The position numbers and the translations under genes are program-made. From contig LJHT01000017.1 of NCBI GenBank assembly GCA_001295905.1, forward strand, positions 1-64,000: a stretch of 64,000 bases of DNA. The letters run 5' to 3'. This DNA comes from a beta proteobacterium AAP51 (GTDB lineage: Bacteria > Pseudomonadota > Gammaproteobacteria > Burkholderiales > Burkholderiaceae_C). Below are positions 54,394 to 62,942 of the stretch, in pieces. How positions within the stretch are numbered: the stretch's first letter is position 1; each line of letters opens with the position of its first letter. The notes beneath the pieces are model-generated. The model searched no databases and had not been told where the DNA came from. It saw nothing but the letters and a program-made list of their open reading frames with translations.

Positions 54394-55171
54394 CCACCTG
54401 CACCCCTGCGTGAAGCCGGGCCTGGTGCTTACCGCGCTGCTGGGCCTGGCGCTGGCCGGCGGCCCGGCTTGGGCCCAGCAGGCCCAGCCCGCCCCTGGCG
54501 GCACCTTGCCGCTCATCATCGGCCAGGGCCCGGGCGGCACCAGCTACTCGGTGCCCATCCAGACGCTGCTCTTCTTCACCGCGCTGAGCTTCCTGCCGGC
54601 CGTGCTGCTGCTGATGACGGCCTTCACACGCATCGTCATCGTGCTGAGCCTGTTGCGCCAGGCGCTGGGCACGCAGGCCGCGCCGCCCAACCAGGTGATC
54701 GTGGGGCTGAGCCTCTTCCTCACCTTCTTCGTGATGGCACCCACCTTCGACCAGGTGTACGAACGCGCCTACGCGCCCTATGCCGCCGGCCAGATGCCGG
54801 TGGACCAGGCGCTGCAGGAAGGCGTGAAGCCGATGCGCGAGTGGATGCTGAAGCAGACGCGCCAGAGCGACGTGATGCTCTTCGCCCGCCTGGCCAAGCT
54901 GCCGCCCGACGTGAAGGGCGAAGACGTGCCGCTGTCGGTGCTGGTGCCGGCCTTCGTCACCAGCGAGCTGAAAAGCGCCTTCCAGATCGGCTTCATGATC
55001 TTCATTCCCTTCCTCGTCATCGACATGATCGTCGCCAGCATGCTGATGAGCCTGGGCATGATGATGCTGAGCCCCGTGCTCGTGGCCCTGCCATTCAAGC
55101 TGATGCTCTTCGTCCTGGCCGATGGCTGGAACCTGCTGCTGGGCTCACTCGCAGCCTCGTTTGCCACCTAG
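54365..55171 (+). CDS. fliP: Flagellar export gate protein FliP
   Basis: About 268 residues from ATG at 54365; GTG at 54383 has the better ribosome site (GGGAG 8 bases upstream), and GTG at 54356 is also open. A cleavable signal peptide (VLTALLGLALAGGPAWAQ) and four membrane helices follow, with RIVIVLSLLRQALGTQ, PPNQVIVGLSLFLTFFVM and SELKSAFQIGFMIFIPFLVI typical of FliP. It forms the export gate core with FliQ and FliR. Confidence 0.94.
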   Translation: MTGAIAVRLDHLHPCVKPGLVLTALLGLALAGGPAWAQQAQPAPGGTLPLIIGQGPGGTSYSVPIQTLLFFTALSFLPAVLLLMTAFTRIVIVLSLLRQALGTQAAPPNQVIVGLSLFLTFFVMAPTFDQVYERAYAPYAAGQMPVDQALQEGVKPMREWMLKQTRQSDVMLFARLAKLPPDVKGEDVPLSVLVPAFVTSELKSAFQIGFMIFIPFLVIDMIVASMLMSLGMMMLSPVLVALPFKLMLFVLADGWNLLLGSLAASFAT

Positions 55172-55180
55172 AGGGGAACC

Positions 55181-55450
55181 ATGGAGGCACAACAAGTCCT
55201 GACCACGGGCCAGAACGGCCTGTTCATGCTGCTCATCGTCAGCGCCCCGGTGCTGCTGGTGGTGCTGGTGGTGGGCCTGGTGGTCAGCATCTTCCAGGCC
55301 GCCACGCAGATCAACGAGGCCACGCTGAGCTTCGTGCCCAAGGTCATTGCCGCCGTGGCGGTGCTGGCCATCGCCGGGCCGTGGATGCTGCAGACGCTGG
55401 TGGAATTCATCCAGGCCACGCTGCAGGCCATACCCACCGCGGTGGGCTGA
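55181..55450 (+). CDS. fliQ: Flagellar export gate protein FliQ
   Basis: 89 residues, two membrane helices: LLIVSAPVLLVVLVVGLVVS then VIAAVAVLAIAGPWML. Conserved loop FQAATQINEATLSFVPK. Starts 9 bases after fliP. Confidence 0.94.
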   Translation: MEAQQVLTTGQNGLFMLLIVSAPVLLVVLVVGLVVSIFQAATQINEATLSFVPKVIAAVAVLAIAGPWMLQTLVEFIQATLQAIPTAVG

Positions 55451-55474
55451 ACGCGCAGCCGCGGCGGCCCGCGC

Positions 55475-56248
55475 ATGATCACCTTCACCGAAGCCGAGAT
55501 CGTCAGCTGGCTCACGCCGCTGCTGTGGCCTTTCCTGCGCGCCCTGGCCCTGTTTCAGGCGCTGCCGGTGCTGGGTTCACGCACGGTGCCCGTGCGCGTG
55601 CGCATCGGGCTGGCGGCCTTCATCGCCATTGCCTCGCAGGGCAGCCTGCCACCGCTGGCGCCCGAGGTGGCCTCGCTCTCGCTGAGCGCGCCGCCCATGC
55701 TGCTGCTGATTGCGCAGCAGGTGGTCATCGGGCTGAGCCTGGGCTTTGCGGTGCGCATCGTGTTCGCGGCGGTGGAGTTCGCGGGTGAAATCATCGGCCT
55801 GCAGATGGGCCTGAACTTCGCCGGCTTCTTCGACCCGCTGAGCGCCAGCACCGCAACCGCCACCAGCCGCTTCTTCGGCACCATGGTGGCCTGGCTGTTC
55901 ATCGTGATGAACGGGCACCTGCTCGTCATCGGCGCGCTGGTGCACAGCTTCAGCGTCTTCCCGGTGGGGCCCGAACCCTTCGCCTTCGTGCGCGAAATGC
56001 AGCCGCACAAGTGGGGCGCCGAGATCTTCAGCACCGGCCTGTGGATCGCGCTGCCGCTGGTGACCATGCTGCTGTTCGTGAACCTGGTGCTGGGCACCAT
56101 CTCGCGCGTGGCGCCGCAGATCAACATCTTCGCCATCGGCTTTCCGGTGACGCTGGGCGTGGGCCTGCTGGGCCTGGTGGCCACGCTGCCGCTGATGCAG
56201 CAGCCCTTCACGATGGCGCTGGAAAGGCTGCTGCAGCACTTCCGCTAG
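55475..56248 (+). CDS. fliR: Flagellar export gate protein FliR
   Basis: 257 residues, six predicted membrane helices. Family features: PVLGSRTVPVRVRIGLAAFI, LQMGLNFAGFFDPLSAS, NLVLGTISRVAPQINIFAIG. Completes the FliP5Q4R1 export gate. Last gene of the flagellar block; the next gene is convergent, 30 bases away. Confidence 0.94.
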   Translation: MITFTEAEIVSWLTPLLWPFLRALALFQALPVLGSRTVPVRVRIGLAAFIAIASQGSLPPLAPEVASLSLSAPPMLLLIAQQVVIGLSLGFAVRIVFAAVEFAGEIIGLQMGLNFAGFFDPLSASTATATSRFFGTMVAWLFIVMNGHLLVIGALVHSFSVFPVGPEPFAFVREMQPHKWGAEIFSTGLWIALPLVTMLLFVNLVLGTISRVAPQINIFAIGFPVTLGVGLLGLVATLPLMQQPFTMALERLLQHFR

Positions 56249-56280
56249 GCACCGTGGCAGCGCGCTGCCCGGAGGGAGGC

Positions 56281-58527
56281 TCAGAACGGGTAGTGCCGCT
56301 CGGTCGTCTGCACCGTGATCCAGCGCAGCTCGGTGAACTCGTGCACGCCGGCCTTGCCGCCGAAACGGCCCAGGCCCGAGGCCTTCACGCCGCCGAAAGG
56401 CATCTGCGCCTCGTCGTGCACCGTGGGGCCGTTGACGTGGCAGATGCCGCTTTCGATGCGGCGCGCCACGTTCATGGCACGCGCCACGTCCTTGCCGAAC
56501 ACGGCGGCCGAAAGGCCGTACTCGTTGTCGTTGGCGCAGTCCACCGCGGCGTCCACGCCGTCCACGCGCACCACGCACTTCACGGGGCCGAAAGTCTCCT
56601 CGTGGTAGATGCGCATCTCGCGCGTGACGTGGTCGAGAATGGTGGCCGGCATCAGCGTATCGGTGGCCTTGCCGCCGCACACCAGCTTGGCGCCCTTGGC
56701 GAGCGCGTCGTCGATCAGCGCGTTGCAATGCTCCACCGTGCCCATGCCGATGACGCTGCCCAGCACCACGGGCTCGGGCTTGCGCGGGTCGCCCAGCGGC
56801 AGGCCCTTGGCTTTCTTCGCGAACTTGGCGACGAAGTCGTCGGCGATCTTGCCGTCGACGATGAAACGTTCGGTGCTCATGCAGATCTGGCCGCTGTTGG
56901 CAAAGGCGCCGAAGGCGGCGGCGTTGACCGCGGCATCGAGGTCGGCATCGTCCAGCACCACCATCGGCGCCTTGCCGCCGAGTTCCAGCACCACCGGCTT
57001 GAGGTACTTGGCACAGGTCATCGCGATGATCTTGCCCACGCGGGTGCTGCCGGTGAAGTTCACGCGCCGCACGGCCGGGTGGGCGACCATCGCCTCCACC
57101 ACCTTGCCGGCGTCGGCCGGGGCGTTGGTGATGTAGTTCACCACTCCGGCGGGGAAGCCGGCGTCCTGGAAAGCCTCGACGATGAGCTGGTGCGTGCGCG
57201 GGCAGTTCTCGCTGCCTTTCAGCACCACGGTGTTGCCACAAGCCAGCGGCACGCAGATGGCGCGCACGCCCAGGATGACGGGCGCGTTCCAGGGTGCGAT
57301 GCCCAGCACCACGCCCGCGGGCTGGCGCACGCCCATGGCGAGCGAGCCGGGCACGTCGCTGGGGATGATCTCGCCGGCGATCTGCGTGGTGAGCGCCGCC
57401 GCCTCGCGGATCATGCCTGCGGCCAGGTGCACGTTGAAGCCGGCCCACATGCCGGTGGCGCCGGTCTCGGCGGGCACGGCCTCGACGAACTTCGGCGTCT
57501 TGGCTTCCAGCGCGTCGGCGGCCTTCAGCAGCAGCATGCGGCGCTCGGTGGGGCCGGTCTGGCTCCAGGTCTTGAAGGCCTCGGCGGCGGACTCCACCGC
57601 GGCCACGGCATCGGCCTCGCTGGCGGCCGGGGCGCGCGTGGCGATGCTGCCGTCCAGCGGGTTGCGGCGCTCGAAGGTGGCGCCGCCTTCGGCAGATACG
57701 GCCAGGCCGTTGATGAGCATGCTGAGGTCGGACATGGGGGTCTCCTTGGCGTTCGTGGAAGTCTTGGATGCGGTGGCGGGCGCGGCGGCCTTGCCGAGGT
57801 AGGCCTGGCGGATGACGCTGCTGCGCGCGAGCAGGAAGGCCGGGCCGCTGGCGACCAGGCGGCCGCGCTCCAGCACGTAGCCGCGGTCGGCAATGGCGAG
57901 TGCCTTGCGCACGTTCTGCTCGACCATCAGCACCGTGGTGCCGGCATCGGCAATGCGGCGCGCGATGGCGAGCAACTCGTCCACCATGCGCGGCGCCAGG
58001 CCCAGGCTGGGCTCGTCCAGCATCAAGAGGCGCGGCGCGCTCATCATCGCGCGCGCCACGGCCACCATTTGCTGCTCACCGCCGCTCATCGTGCCGGCCA
58101 GCTGCTGCGCACGTTCGGCGAGTTTCGGGAAGTCTTTGAAAGCCGTGGCCATGCGCGCGGCGCGCTCGGCCGGCTTGACCAGCCAGCCGCCGAGTTCGAG
58201 GTTCTCGGCCACCGTCATCTGCGGGAACAGCTGCCGGCCCTCGGGCACCAGCGCCAGCCCGCGCTGCACGATCTCGCTGGCCTTGGCGTCGGTGGGAATC
58301 TCGTCGCCGTTGAGCTTCAGCTTGCCGCCGCGCGGGATCAGGCCTGCGATGGCCTTCAGCAGCGTGGTCTTGCCCGCGCCGTTGGGGCCGAGGATGACGG
58401 TGACGCCCGGCCGGGCTTCCAGCGCCAGATCGCGCAGCACGAGGAAGGGGCCGTAACCGGCCGACAGGCCTTCGATCTTCAGGTGCGCGAGCGGCCGGTC
58501 GAGCGCTGCTTCGATGTCGTTTTTCAT
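56281..58527 (-). CDS. LivF-type ABC ATPase fused in frame to an aldehyde dehydrogenase
   Basis: 748 residues with no stop between two complete enzymes. Residues 1-248 are a LivF-like ATPase: Walker A GPNGAGKTT, signature LSGGEQQM-like TMSGGEQQMVAVARAMM, Walker B LLMLDEPSLGLAP. A 16-residue Ala/Thr/Lys linker follows. Residues 265-748 are an ALDH of the salicylaldehyde/vanillin type: GIAPWNAPVILG, LELGGKAPMVV (Glu base), NSGQICMSTERFIV (catalytic Cys) and EETFGPVKCVV. An internal ATG at 57735 has its own ribosome site, so ALDH may also be made alone. It overlaps LivG by ATGA. Confidence 0.85.
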   Translation of the reverse strand: MKNDIEAALDRPLAHLKIEGLSAGYGPFLVLRDLALEARPGVTVILGPNGAGKTTLLKAIAGLIPRGGKLKLNGDEIPTDAKASEIVQRGLALVPEGRQLFPQMTVAENLELGGWLVKPAERAARMATAFKDFPKLAERAQQLAGTMSGGEQQMVAVARAMMSAPRLLMLDEPSLGLAPRMVDELLAIARRIADAGTTVLMVEQNVRKALAIADRGYVLERGRLVASGPAFLLARSSVIRQAYLGKAAAPATASKTSTNAKETPMSDLSMLINGLAVSAEGGATFERRNPLDGSIATRAPAASEADAVAAVESAAEAFKTWSQTGPTERRMLLLKAADALEAKTPKFVEAVPAETGATGMWAGFNVHLAAGMIREAAALTTQIAGEIIPSDVPGSLAMGVRQPAGVVLGIAPWNAPVILGVRAICVPLACGNTVVLKGSENCPRTHQLIVEAFQDAGFPAGVVNYITNAPADAGKVVEAMVAHPAVRRVNFTGSTRVGKIIAMTCAKYLKPVVLELGGKAPMVVLDDADLDAAVNAAAFGAFANSGQICMSTERFIVDGKIADDFVAKFAKKAKGLPLGDPRKPEPVVLGSVIGMGTVEHCNALIDDALAKGAKLVCGGKATDTLMPATILDHVTREMRIYHEETFGPVKCVVRVDGVDAAVDCANDNEYGLSAAVFGKDVARAMNVARRIESGICHVNGPTVHDEAQMPFGGVKASGLGRFGGKAGVHEFTELRWITVQTTERHYPF
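57741..57747 (-). promoter_or_regulatory. Internal ribosome-binding site ahead of the aldehyde dehydrogenase start
   Basis: AAGGAGA on the minus strand, 5-6 bases before ATG 57735 (MSDLSMLINGLAV). It lies inside the livF-ALDH open frame and suggests ALDH was, or still is, translated separately as a 484-residue protein. Confidence 0.7.
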
Positions 58528-59270
58528 GCGGCTTCCACCATCTCGTCGCCAAGGTAGGCCTCGATCACTTCCGCGTTGCGCACCACCTCGGCCGGTGTGC
58601 CGTCGGCGATCTTGCGGCCCTGGTGCAGCACGATCACGCGCTCCACGTAGCGCAGCAGCGTGGTCACGGCGTGTTCGATCCAGATCACGGTCAAGTCGAG
58701 TTCGTCGCGCAGGCGGCGGATGAGCTGGGCCATCGCGTCCACTTCGCTTTCGGTCAGGCCCGCAGCCACCTCGTCCAGCAGCAGCAGCTTCGGCCGCGTG
58801 GCCAGCGCCATGCCGATCTCCAGCAGCCGCTGCTGGCTGGGCGTGATGGCCGCGGCCGGCAAATCGGCCTGGGCCTGCAGGCCGATGAGGTTGAGGATGC
58901 TGGCCGCGTCTTTCAACAGCCAGCTGGCCGTGCGGTGGCGGCCGGCGAACTGCAGGCCGAAATCGATGTTCGCGGCCACGCTGAGTTCGGCGAACACCCG
59001 CGGCGTCTGGAAGGTGCGCGCCACGCCGTGCTGGGCGTAGCGGTGCGGCTTGGCGCCCGTGAGGCGCTGGCCGCCGGCGTAGAGCTCGCCGCCCGTGGGC
59101 TCCACCACGCCCGAGAGCGCGTTGAAGAAGGTGGTCTTGCCCGCGCCGTTGGGGCCGATGATGCCCACCAGTTCACCGGGCGCGAAAGCAGCGCTCACCT
59201 GGTCGACGGCGACCAGGCCGCCGAAACGCACCGAGACTTCGCGCGCTTCCAGCAAGGGGTGGCCGTTCAT
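58524..59270 (-). CDS. livG: Branched-chain-type ABC transporter ATP-binding protein (LivG)
   Basis: 248 residues from ATG at 59270, ATGA overlap with livM. Walker A GIIGPNGAGKTTFFNAL, signature ITPSQQRLLEIGMALAT (an unusual PSQQ in place of SGGQ), Walker B LLLLDEVAAGLTESEV. Works as a pair with the LivF half. Confidence 0.92.
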   Translation of the reverse strand: MNGHPLLEAREVSVRFGGLVAVDQVSAAFAPGELVGIIGPNGAGKTTFFNALSGVVEPTGGELYAGGQRLTGAKPHRYAQHGVARTFQTPRVFAELSVAANIDFGLQFAGRHRTASWLLKDAASILNLIGLQAQADLPAAAITPSQQRLLEIGMALATRPKLLLLDEVAAGLTESEVDAMAQLIRRLRDELDLTVIWIEHAVTTLLRYVERVIVLHQGRKIADGTPAEVVRNAEVIEAYLGDEMVEAA

Positions 59271-60280
59271 CGGGCGGCCTCCGTCCTCTTGCGGTCCTTG
59301 GTGCTGAACAGGTCGCGCCAGGCCTGGCGGATGTCGTAACGCCAGCCCGTGAAGGTGGCCCAGCGCAAAGAGGCCAGCCCGCCCGGCAGGTAAAGCACGC
59401 ACAGGATGAGCAGCAGGCCCAGCGACATCATGTAGACCTGCGGCGCCTGCAGCCTGAGAGTCTCGGCCAGCAGGCTGAACACCACCGCGGCAATCAGCGG
59501 GCCCCAGAGCGTGGCGGCGCCGCCGATCAGCGCGATCAGCACGGTCTGGAAACCGATGAAGGGGTTGAAGACGGTGCCCGGGTCGATGTAGGTCCAGCGC
59601 ACGCTCATCGCGGCCCCCACGGCACCCGCGAAGGCGGCCGTCATCGCAAAGCCTGCGATCTTGATGAGCCGCGTGTTCACGCCCAGGGTCTGCGCACGCT
59701 GCTCGTCGGCGCCGATGCCCGCCATCGCCAGGCCGAAGCGGTTGCGGCGCACCACGATGCTCGTCAGGATGGCCAGCACCGCCAGGCCCAGCATGGTGAG
59801 GTAGATGGTGTCGCGCTCGGGCACCACCACCAGCACCCGGCCCACGGTGCCGGTGACCTGCTTTTCCCAGTAGGTGATGGCGTGGCGGATCAGCTCCGTC
59901 ATGCCGAAGGTCAGCACCGCGAAGTAGGTGCCGCGCAGGTGCAGCACGGCCGCGCCCATCACCACCGCCACCAGCGCGGCGATGCCGGCGCCCAAGGCAA
60001 CGGCGCCCCACCAGCCGGTCTGCTCCATCCAGATGGCGCTGGCGTAGGCGCCGATGCCAAAGAACGCCGCGGTGGCCAGGCTCAAGTAACGCGTGGTGCC
60101 GCAGAACAGGCTCCAGCTGCTGGCCAGCGCGGCGTACATCAGGCAGGTGAGCGCCATGGAGACCATGAACTCGCTGCCGTAGTAGGGCACGCTGAGCGCC
60201 CAGCCGGCCAGTGCAAAGAGCACCAGCAGGTCTCGCCGGGTCTGCGGCCCGATCTCGAAGGACTTCATCTCGAACTTCAT
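59267..60280 (-). CDS. livM: Branched-chain-type ABC transporter permease (LivM)
   Basis: 337 residues, about nine membrane helices. LivM features: SLATAAFFGIGAYASAI, LRGTYFAVLTFGMTELIRH, RNRFGLAMAGIGADEQRAQ, IALIGGAATLWGPLIAAVV. Ten bases separate it from livH. Confidence 0.93.
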   Translation of the reverse strand: MKFEMKSFEIGPQTRRDLLVLFALAGWALSVPYYGSEFMVSMALTCLMYAALASSWSLFCGTTRYLSLATAAFFGIGAYASAIWMEQTGWWGAVALGAGIAALVAVVMGAAVLHLRGTYFAVLTFGMTELIRHAITYWEKQVTGTVGRVLVVVPERDTIYLTMLGLAVLAILTSIVVRRNRFGLAMAGIGADEQRAQTLGVNTRLIKIAGFAMTAAFAGAVGAAMSVRWTYIDPGTVFNPFIGFQTVLIALIGGAATLWGPLIAAVVFSLLAETLRLQAPQVYMMSLGLLLILCVLYLPGGLASLRWATFTGWRYDIRQAWRDLFSTKDRKRTEAAR

Positions 60281-60290
60281 GGCGACAGCC

Positions 60291-61169
60291 TTACTTGCGG
60301 GTGAAGAGGCCGTTGGGCCGCCACAGCAGCACGGCGATGAAGATGCCGTAGCTCAGCAGCGACTTGAGGGAGGGGTTGGTGAAGTGCATGCCCACGGCCT
60401 CGATCACGCCCAGGGCCAGGCCGCCCACCAGCGCCCCGGCCATGCTGCCGAAGCCACCCAGCGTGATGACGATGAGCGCCGTGACGGTGTAGGGCTCGCC
60501 CATGCTGGGGCTGATGGTGTAGGTCATGCTCAGCAGGCAGCCGGCCACGCCGGAGAGGCCCATGCCGATGCCGAACATCAACGGGTGCAGCCGCGCGGTG
60601 TCGATGCCCACCAGCTGCGCGCCGGTGGGGCTTTGCATCAGCGCGCGCACGCCTTTGCCGTAGAGCGTTTTCTTCAGCACGATGATCAGCGCCGCGCTGA
60701 AGGCCAGGGCCAGTGCCAGCAGCAGCAGCTTGTTGGCACTGAATTGCGCACCGCCGATGGCCACGGGGTCGGCCATGAAGTCGTAGCCGCGCAGGTCGCC
60801 GCCCCACACCAGCTGAGCGAAGTTCTGCACCAGGAACATGAGGCCGAAACTCACCATCAGCCCGCGCGCCTCGAAGACATCGAGGTTGGGGCTGGTGCGC
60901 GTCAAGCGGCGGAAGGTGAGCCGGTGTACCGCGATGCCCAAGGCCATCAACAGCGCGAAGGAGATGGGCACCATCAGCAGCGGCGAGACGCCGAAGGTGA
61001 CGTGCGCAGTCCACGTGAGGAAGGCGCCCACCATCAGGAACTCGCCGTGCGCGATGTTCAGCACGCGCATCAGGCCGTACTGCAGGTTCAGGCCCAGGGC
61101 GACGAGCGCGTACACGCCGCCGGTGATGAGACCGGAGGCGATGAGTTCTAGCCAGGAGCCTAAGGACAT
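60291..61169 (-). CDS. livH: Branched-chain-type ABC transporter permease (LivH)
   Basis: 292 residues, eight membrane helices. LivH features: GLITGGVYALVALGLNLQYG, MRVLNIAHGEFLMVGAF, LMVSFGLMFLVQNFAQLVWG, ALIVITLGGFGSMAGALVGG. The 335-base gap to the binding-protein gene upstream holds two inverted-repeat elements. Confidence 0.93.
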   Translation of the reverse strand: MSLGSWLELIASGLITGGVYALVALGLNLQYGLMRVLNIAHGEFLMVGAFLTWTAHVTFGVSPLLMVPISFALLMALGIAVHRLTFRRLTRTSPNLDVFEARGLMVSFGLMFLVQNFAQLVWGGDLRGYDFMADPVAIGGAQFSANKLLLLALALAFSAALIIVLKKTLYGKGVRALMQSPTGAQLVGIDTARLHPLMFGIGMGLSGVAGCLLSMTYTISPSMGEPYTVTALIVITLGGFGSMAGALVGGLALGVIEAVGMHFTNPSLKSLLSYGIFIAVLLWRPNGLFTRK

Positions 61170-61504
61170 AAAGGGTGCAGTTCGTTCAGGTTCACGTTCG
61201 AGCTTGGTCGCGAGATCGGGCTACTGGGGCGCCCTGCTGCGCGAATGTCCCCCGCCCTCCGCCTGCGGCGGAGGGCTCCTCCTTTATTTCGCGCAGCAGG
61301 GCACCCCAGCAGCCCGATCCACCGAGGCGGCGGCACGCCACCGGTGGTGGGCCTACCTGCTTGTGGCCACGGGTGCGGGGTGGCCCCTGGAGCGAAGTAA
61401 AGGAGGAGGGTCGGGCGCAGCCCGGCCCGGGGGACATGAGCGCAAGGGGCCACCCCGCGCCCGTGGCCCGCGAGGCAGTCGCCTGCCCCGAGAACCCCAG
61501 CCAG
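61170..61504. repeat. Two large inverted-repeat elements in the livH-livK gap
   Basis: Element 1 (61214-61319): arms about 32 bases, GATCGGGCTACTGGGGCGCC at one end and GGCACCCCAGCAGCCCGATC at the other, enclosing a small hairpin GCCCTCCGCC-TGC-GGCGGAGGGC. Element 2 (61365-61468): 24-base arms GGCCACGGGTGCGGGGTGGC and GCCACCCCGCGCCCGTGGCC with one wobble. The inner parts of the two elements share ATGTCCCCCG and CTCCTCCTTTA, but in opposite orientation, so they are inverted relatives of each other, like a REP/BIME pair. Confidence 0.75.
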
Positions 61505-62731
61505 TCACACCCAGGCGGGCTTGACGGGGTTCAGCGGCGCCGTCGCATTCGCCTTCGGCCACACCACCTCAAACTCACCCTTCTGCCACTGGCCAACAGT
61601 CCCCGGCGTACCCACGTTCTCGCTGCCCGCAAACCTGATCTTGCCGATGATGGTGTTGTGCTCGGTGCCGGCCAGGTAGTCGCGGATGGCCTTTCTGTCC
61701 AGGCCTGCCTTGGCCACCGCCGCGGTGAGGATCTCCAGCCCCGCCCAGGTGGCGCCGCTGGCCCAGCGGTCGGGTTCCTTCGCGGCGCCGAACTTCTTCA
61801 CGTGGGCGTCGAAGTAGGCCTTGGCCGCAGGGCTGGTCTTGCTGTTCCAGCTGCCCATGCCCAGCACGCCCTCGGCGCCCGCCTGCATCACGTTGCGGTA
61901 GAGCTGGAAGGCCGTACCGACGCTCGCATAGAAGAACTTCGGGTTGAAGCCGATCTCCTTGCTCTGGCGGCTGGCCAGGATGGTGTCGGGCGGGTAGGTC
62001 AGGCCGACGAAGGCATCGGGCGCCTTGTCCTTGATGCTGCGCAGCACCGGGCTCAGGTCCTTCACGCCCAGCGGGTAGCTCTTGTCCTCGACGATGCGGA
62101 TGCCGCTGCCGCCCAAGGCCACCTTCAGCGCGGCGTAGTTTTCCAGGCCGAAGAGGTCGTCCACATAGATGGTGGCCACGGTCTTCACGCCGTTGGCCTT
62201 CAGCATGTCCACCAGCGCGTCCATCATCGGCTTGGGCTGCTGCAGCAACAGGAAGAAGTACGGCAGCTTCATCTCGGCCAGCCGGCGGCTGAGCGCCGTG
62301 GGCGCGAGGAAGGGGTAGCCGAAACGGTTGGCCAGCGGCGCCACGGCGAAGTTGGCGTTGCTGCCCCAGGGCGGCAGGATGAGGTCGACCTTGTCGCTGC
62401 CCATGAGCTTTTCATAGGTGCGCACGCAGGTCTCGATGTTGCTTTGGTCGTCGCTGCTCACGAGCTCGATCAAACGTTTGGTGCCCTTGACGTTCAGGCC
62501 GCCCGCGGCGTTCTGCTGCTCGGCCCAGAGCAGGTAGTTCGGCTCCTGGCTGACCTGCGCGCCCGTGGTCCAGGGGCCGGTGCGTGAGATGGCGTAGCCC
62601 ACGCGCACCGGCGCGGCCTGCGCGCGGGCCAGCGAGGGCAGCGCCAGCGCGGCGGGGGCGGCGGCCAGGGCGGCGGCCGCTTGAACCAGGGTGCGGCGTT
62701 TCACGCCAGGGATGTCTGCGCGGTCGGTCAT
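61505..62731 (-). CDS. Branched-chain-type ABC transporter substrate-binding protein (LivK-like)
   Basis: 408 residues with a Tat-like signal (VKRRTLVQAAAALAAAPAAL). Peripla_BP_6 features: VRVGYAISRTGPWTTGAQVS, LVSSDDQSNIETCVRTYEKL, DLILPPWGSNANFAVAPLAN. With LivHMGF it would import a substrate; the fused aromatic-aldehyde-type dehydrogenase and FeaR-like regulator hint at an aromatic compound rather than an amino acid. Confidence 0.9.
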   Translation of the reverse strand: MTDRADIPGVKRRTLVQAAAALAAAPAALALPSLARAQAAPVRVGYAISRTGPWTTGAQVSQEPNYLLWAEQQNAAGGLNVKGTKRLIELVSSDDQSNIETCVRTYEKLMGSDKVDLILPPWGSNANFAVAPLANRFGYPFLAPTALSRRLAEMKLPYFFLLLQQPKPMMDALVDMLKANGVKTVATIYVDDLFGLENYAALKVALGGSGIRIVEDKSYPLGVKDLSPVLRSIKDKAPDAFVGLTYPPDTILASRQSKEIGFNPKFFYASVGTAFQLYRNVMQAGAEGVLGMGSWNSKTSPAAKAYFDAHVKKFGAAKEPDRWASGATWAGLEILTAAVAKAGLDRKAIRDYLAGTEHNTIIGKIRFAGSENVGTPGTVGQWQKGEFEVVWPKANATAPLNPVKPAWV

Positions 62732-62942
62732 GGCTTGTCTCCTGCAACGGGTGAAGGTGTCGGCTCTGTGGGCTGGGCAGCAGCCAGCCCGGCCGGTGCG
62801 GCATTGTGGGCAGCAGGCCTGCGCGGCGCTTGTCCGCGCGTGCAGCGGAGCTTGCTCATCCGTGCAGGCGGATCAGGACTTTCCCGAAGCACTCACCCCC
62901 AAGCGCGCCGCAGCCGGCCCGATTGGCCGACACTCCGCCGCC
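62732..62942. promoter_or_regulatory. Divergent promoter region of the transporter operon and its regulator
   Basis: 211 bases between the binding-protein gene and the AraC-family gene, the usual layout of a regulator with its target. It is expected to hold an AraC-type direct-repeat operator; TGTCCGCGCGTGCAGCGG (62832-62849) and nearby TGCAGG/TGCGGC words were noted, but no operator was established. Confidence 0.4.
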
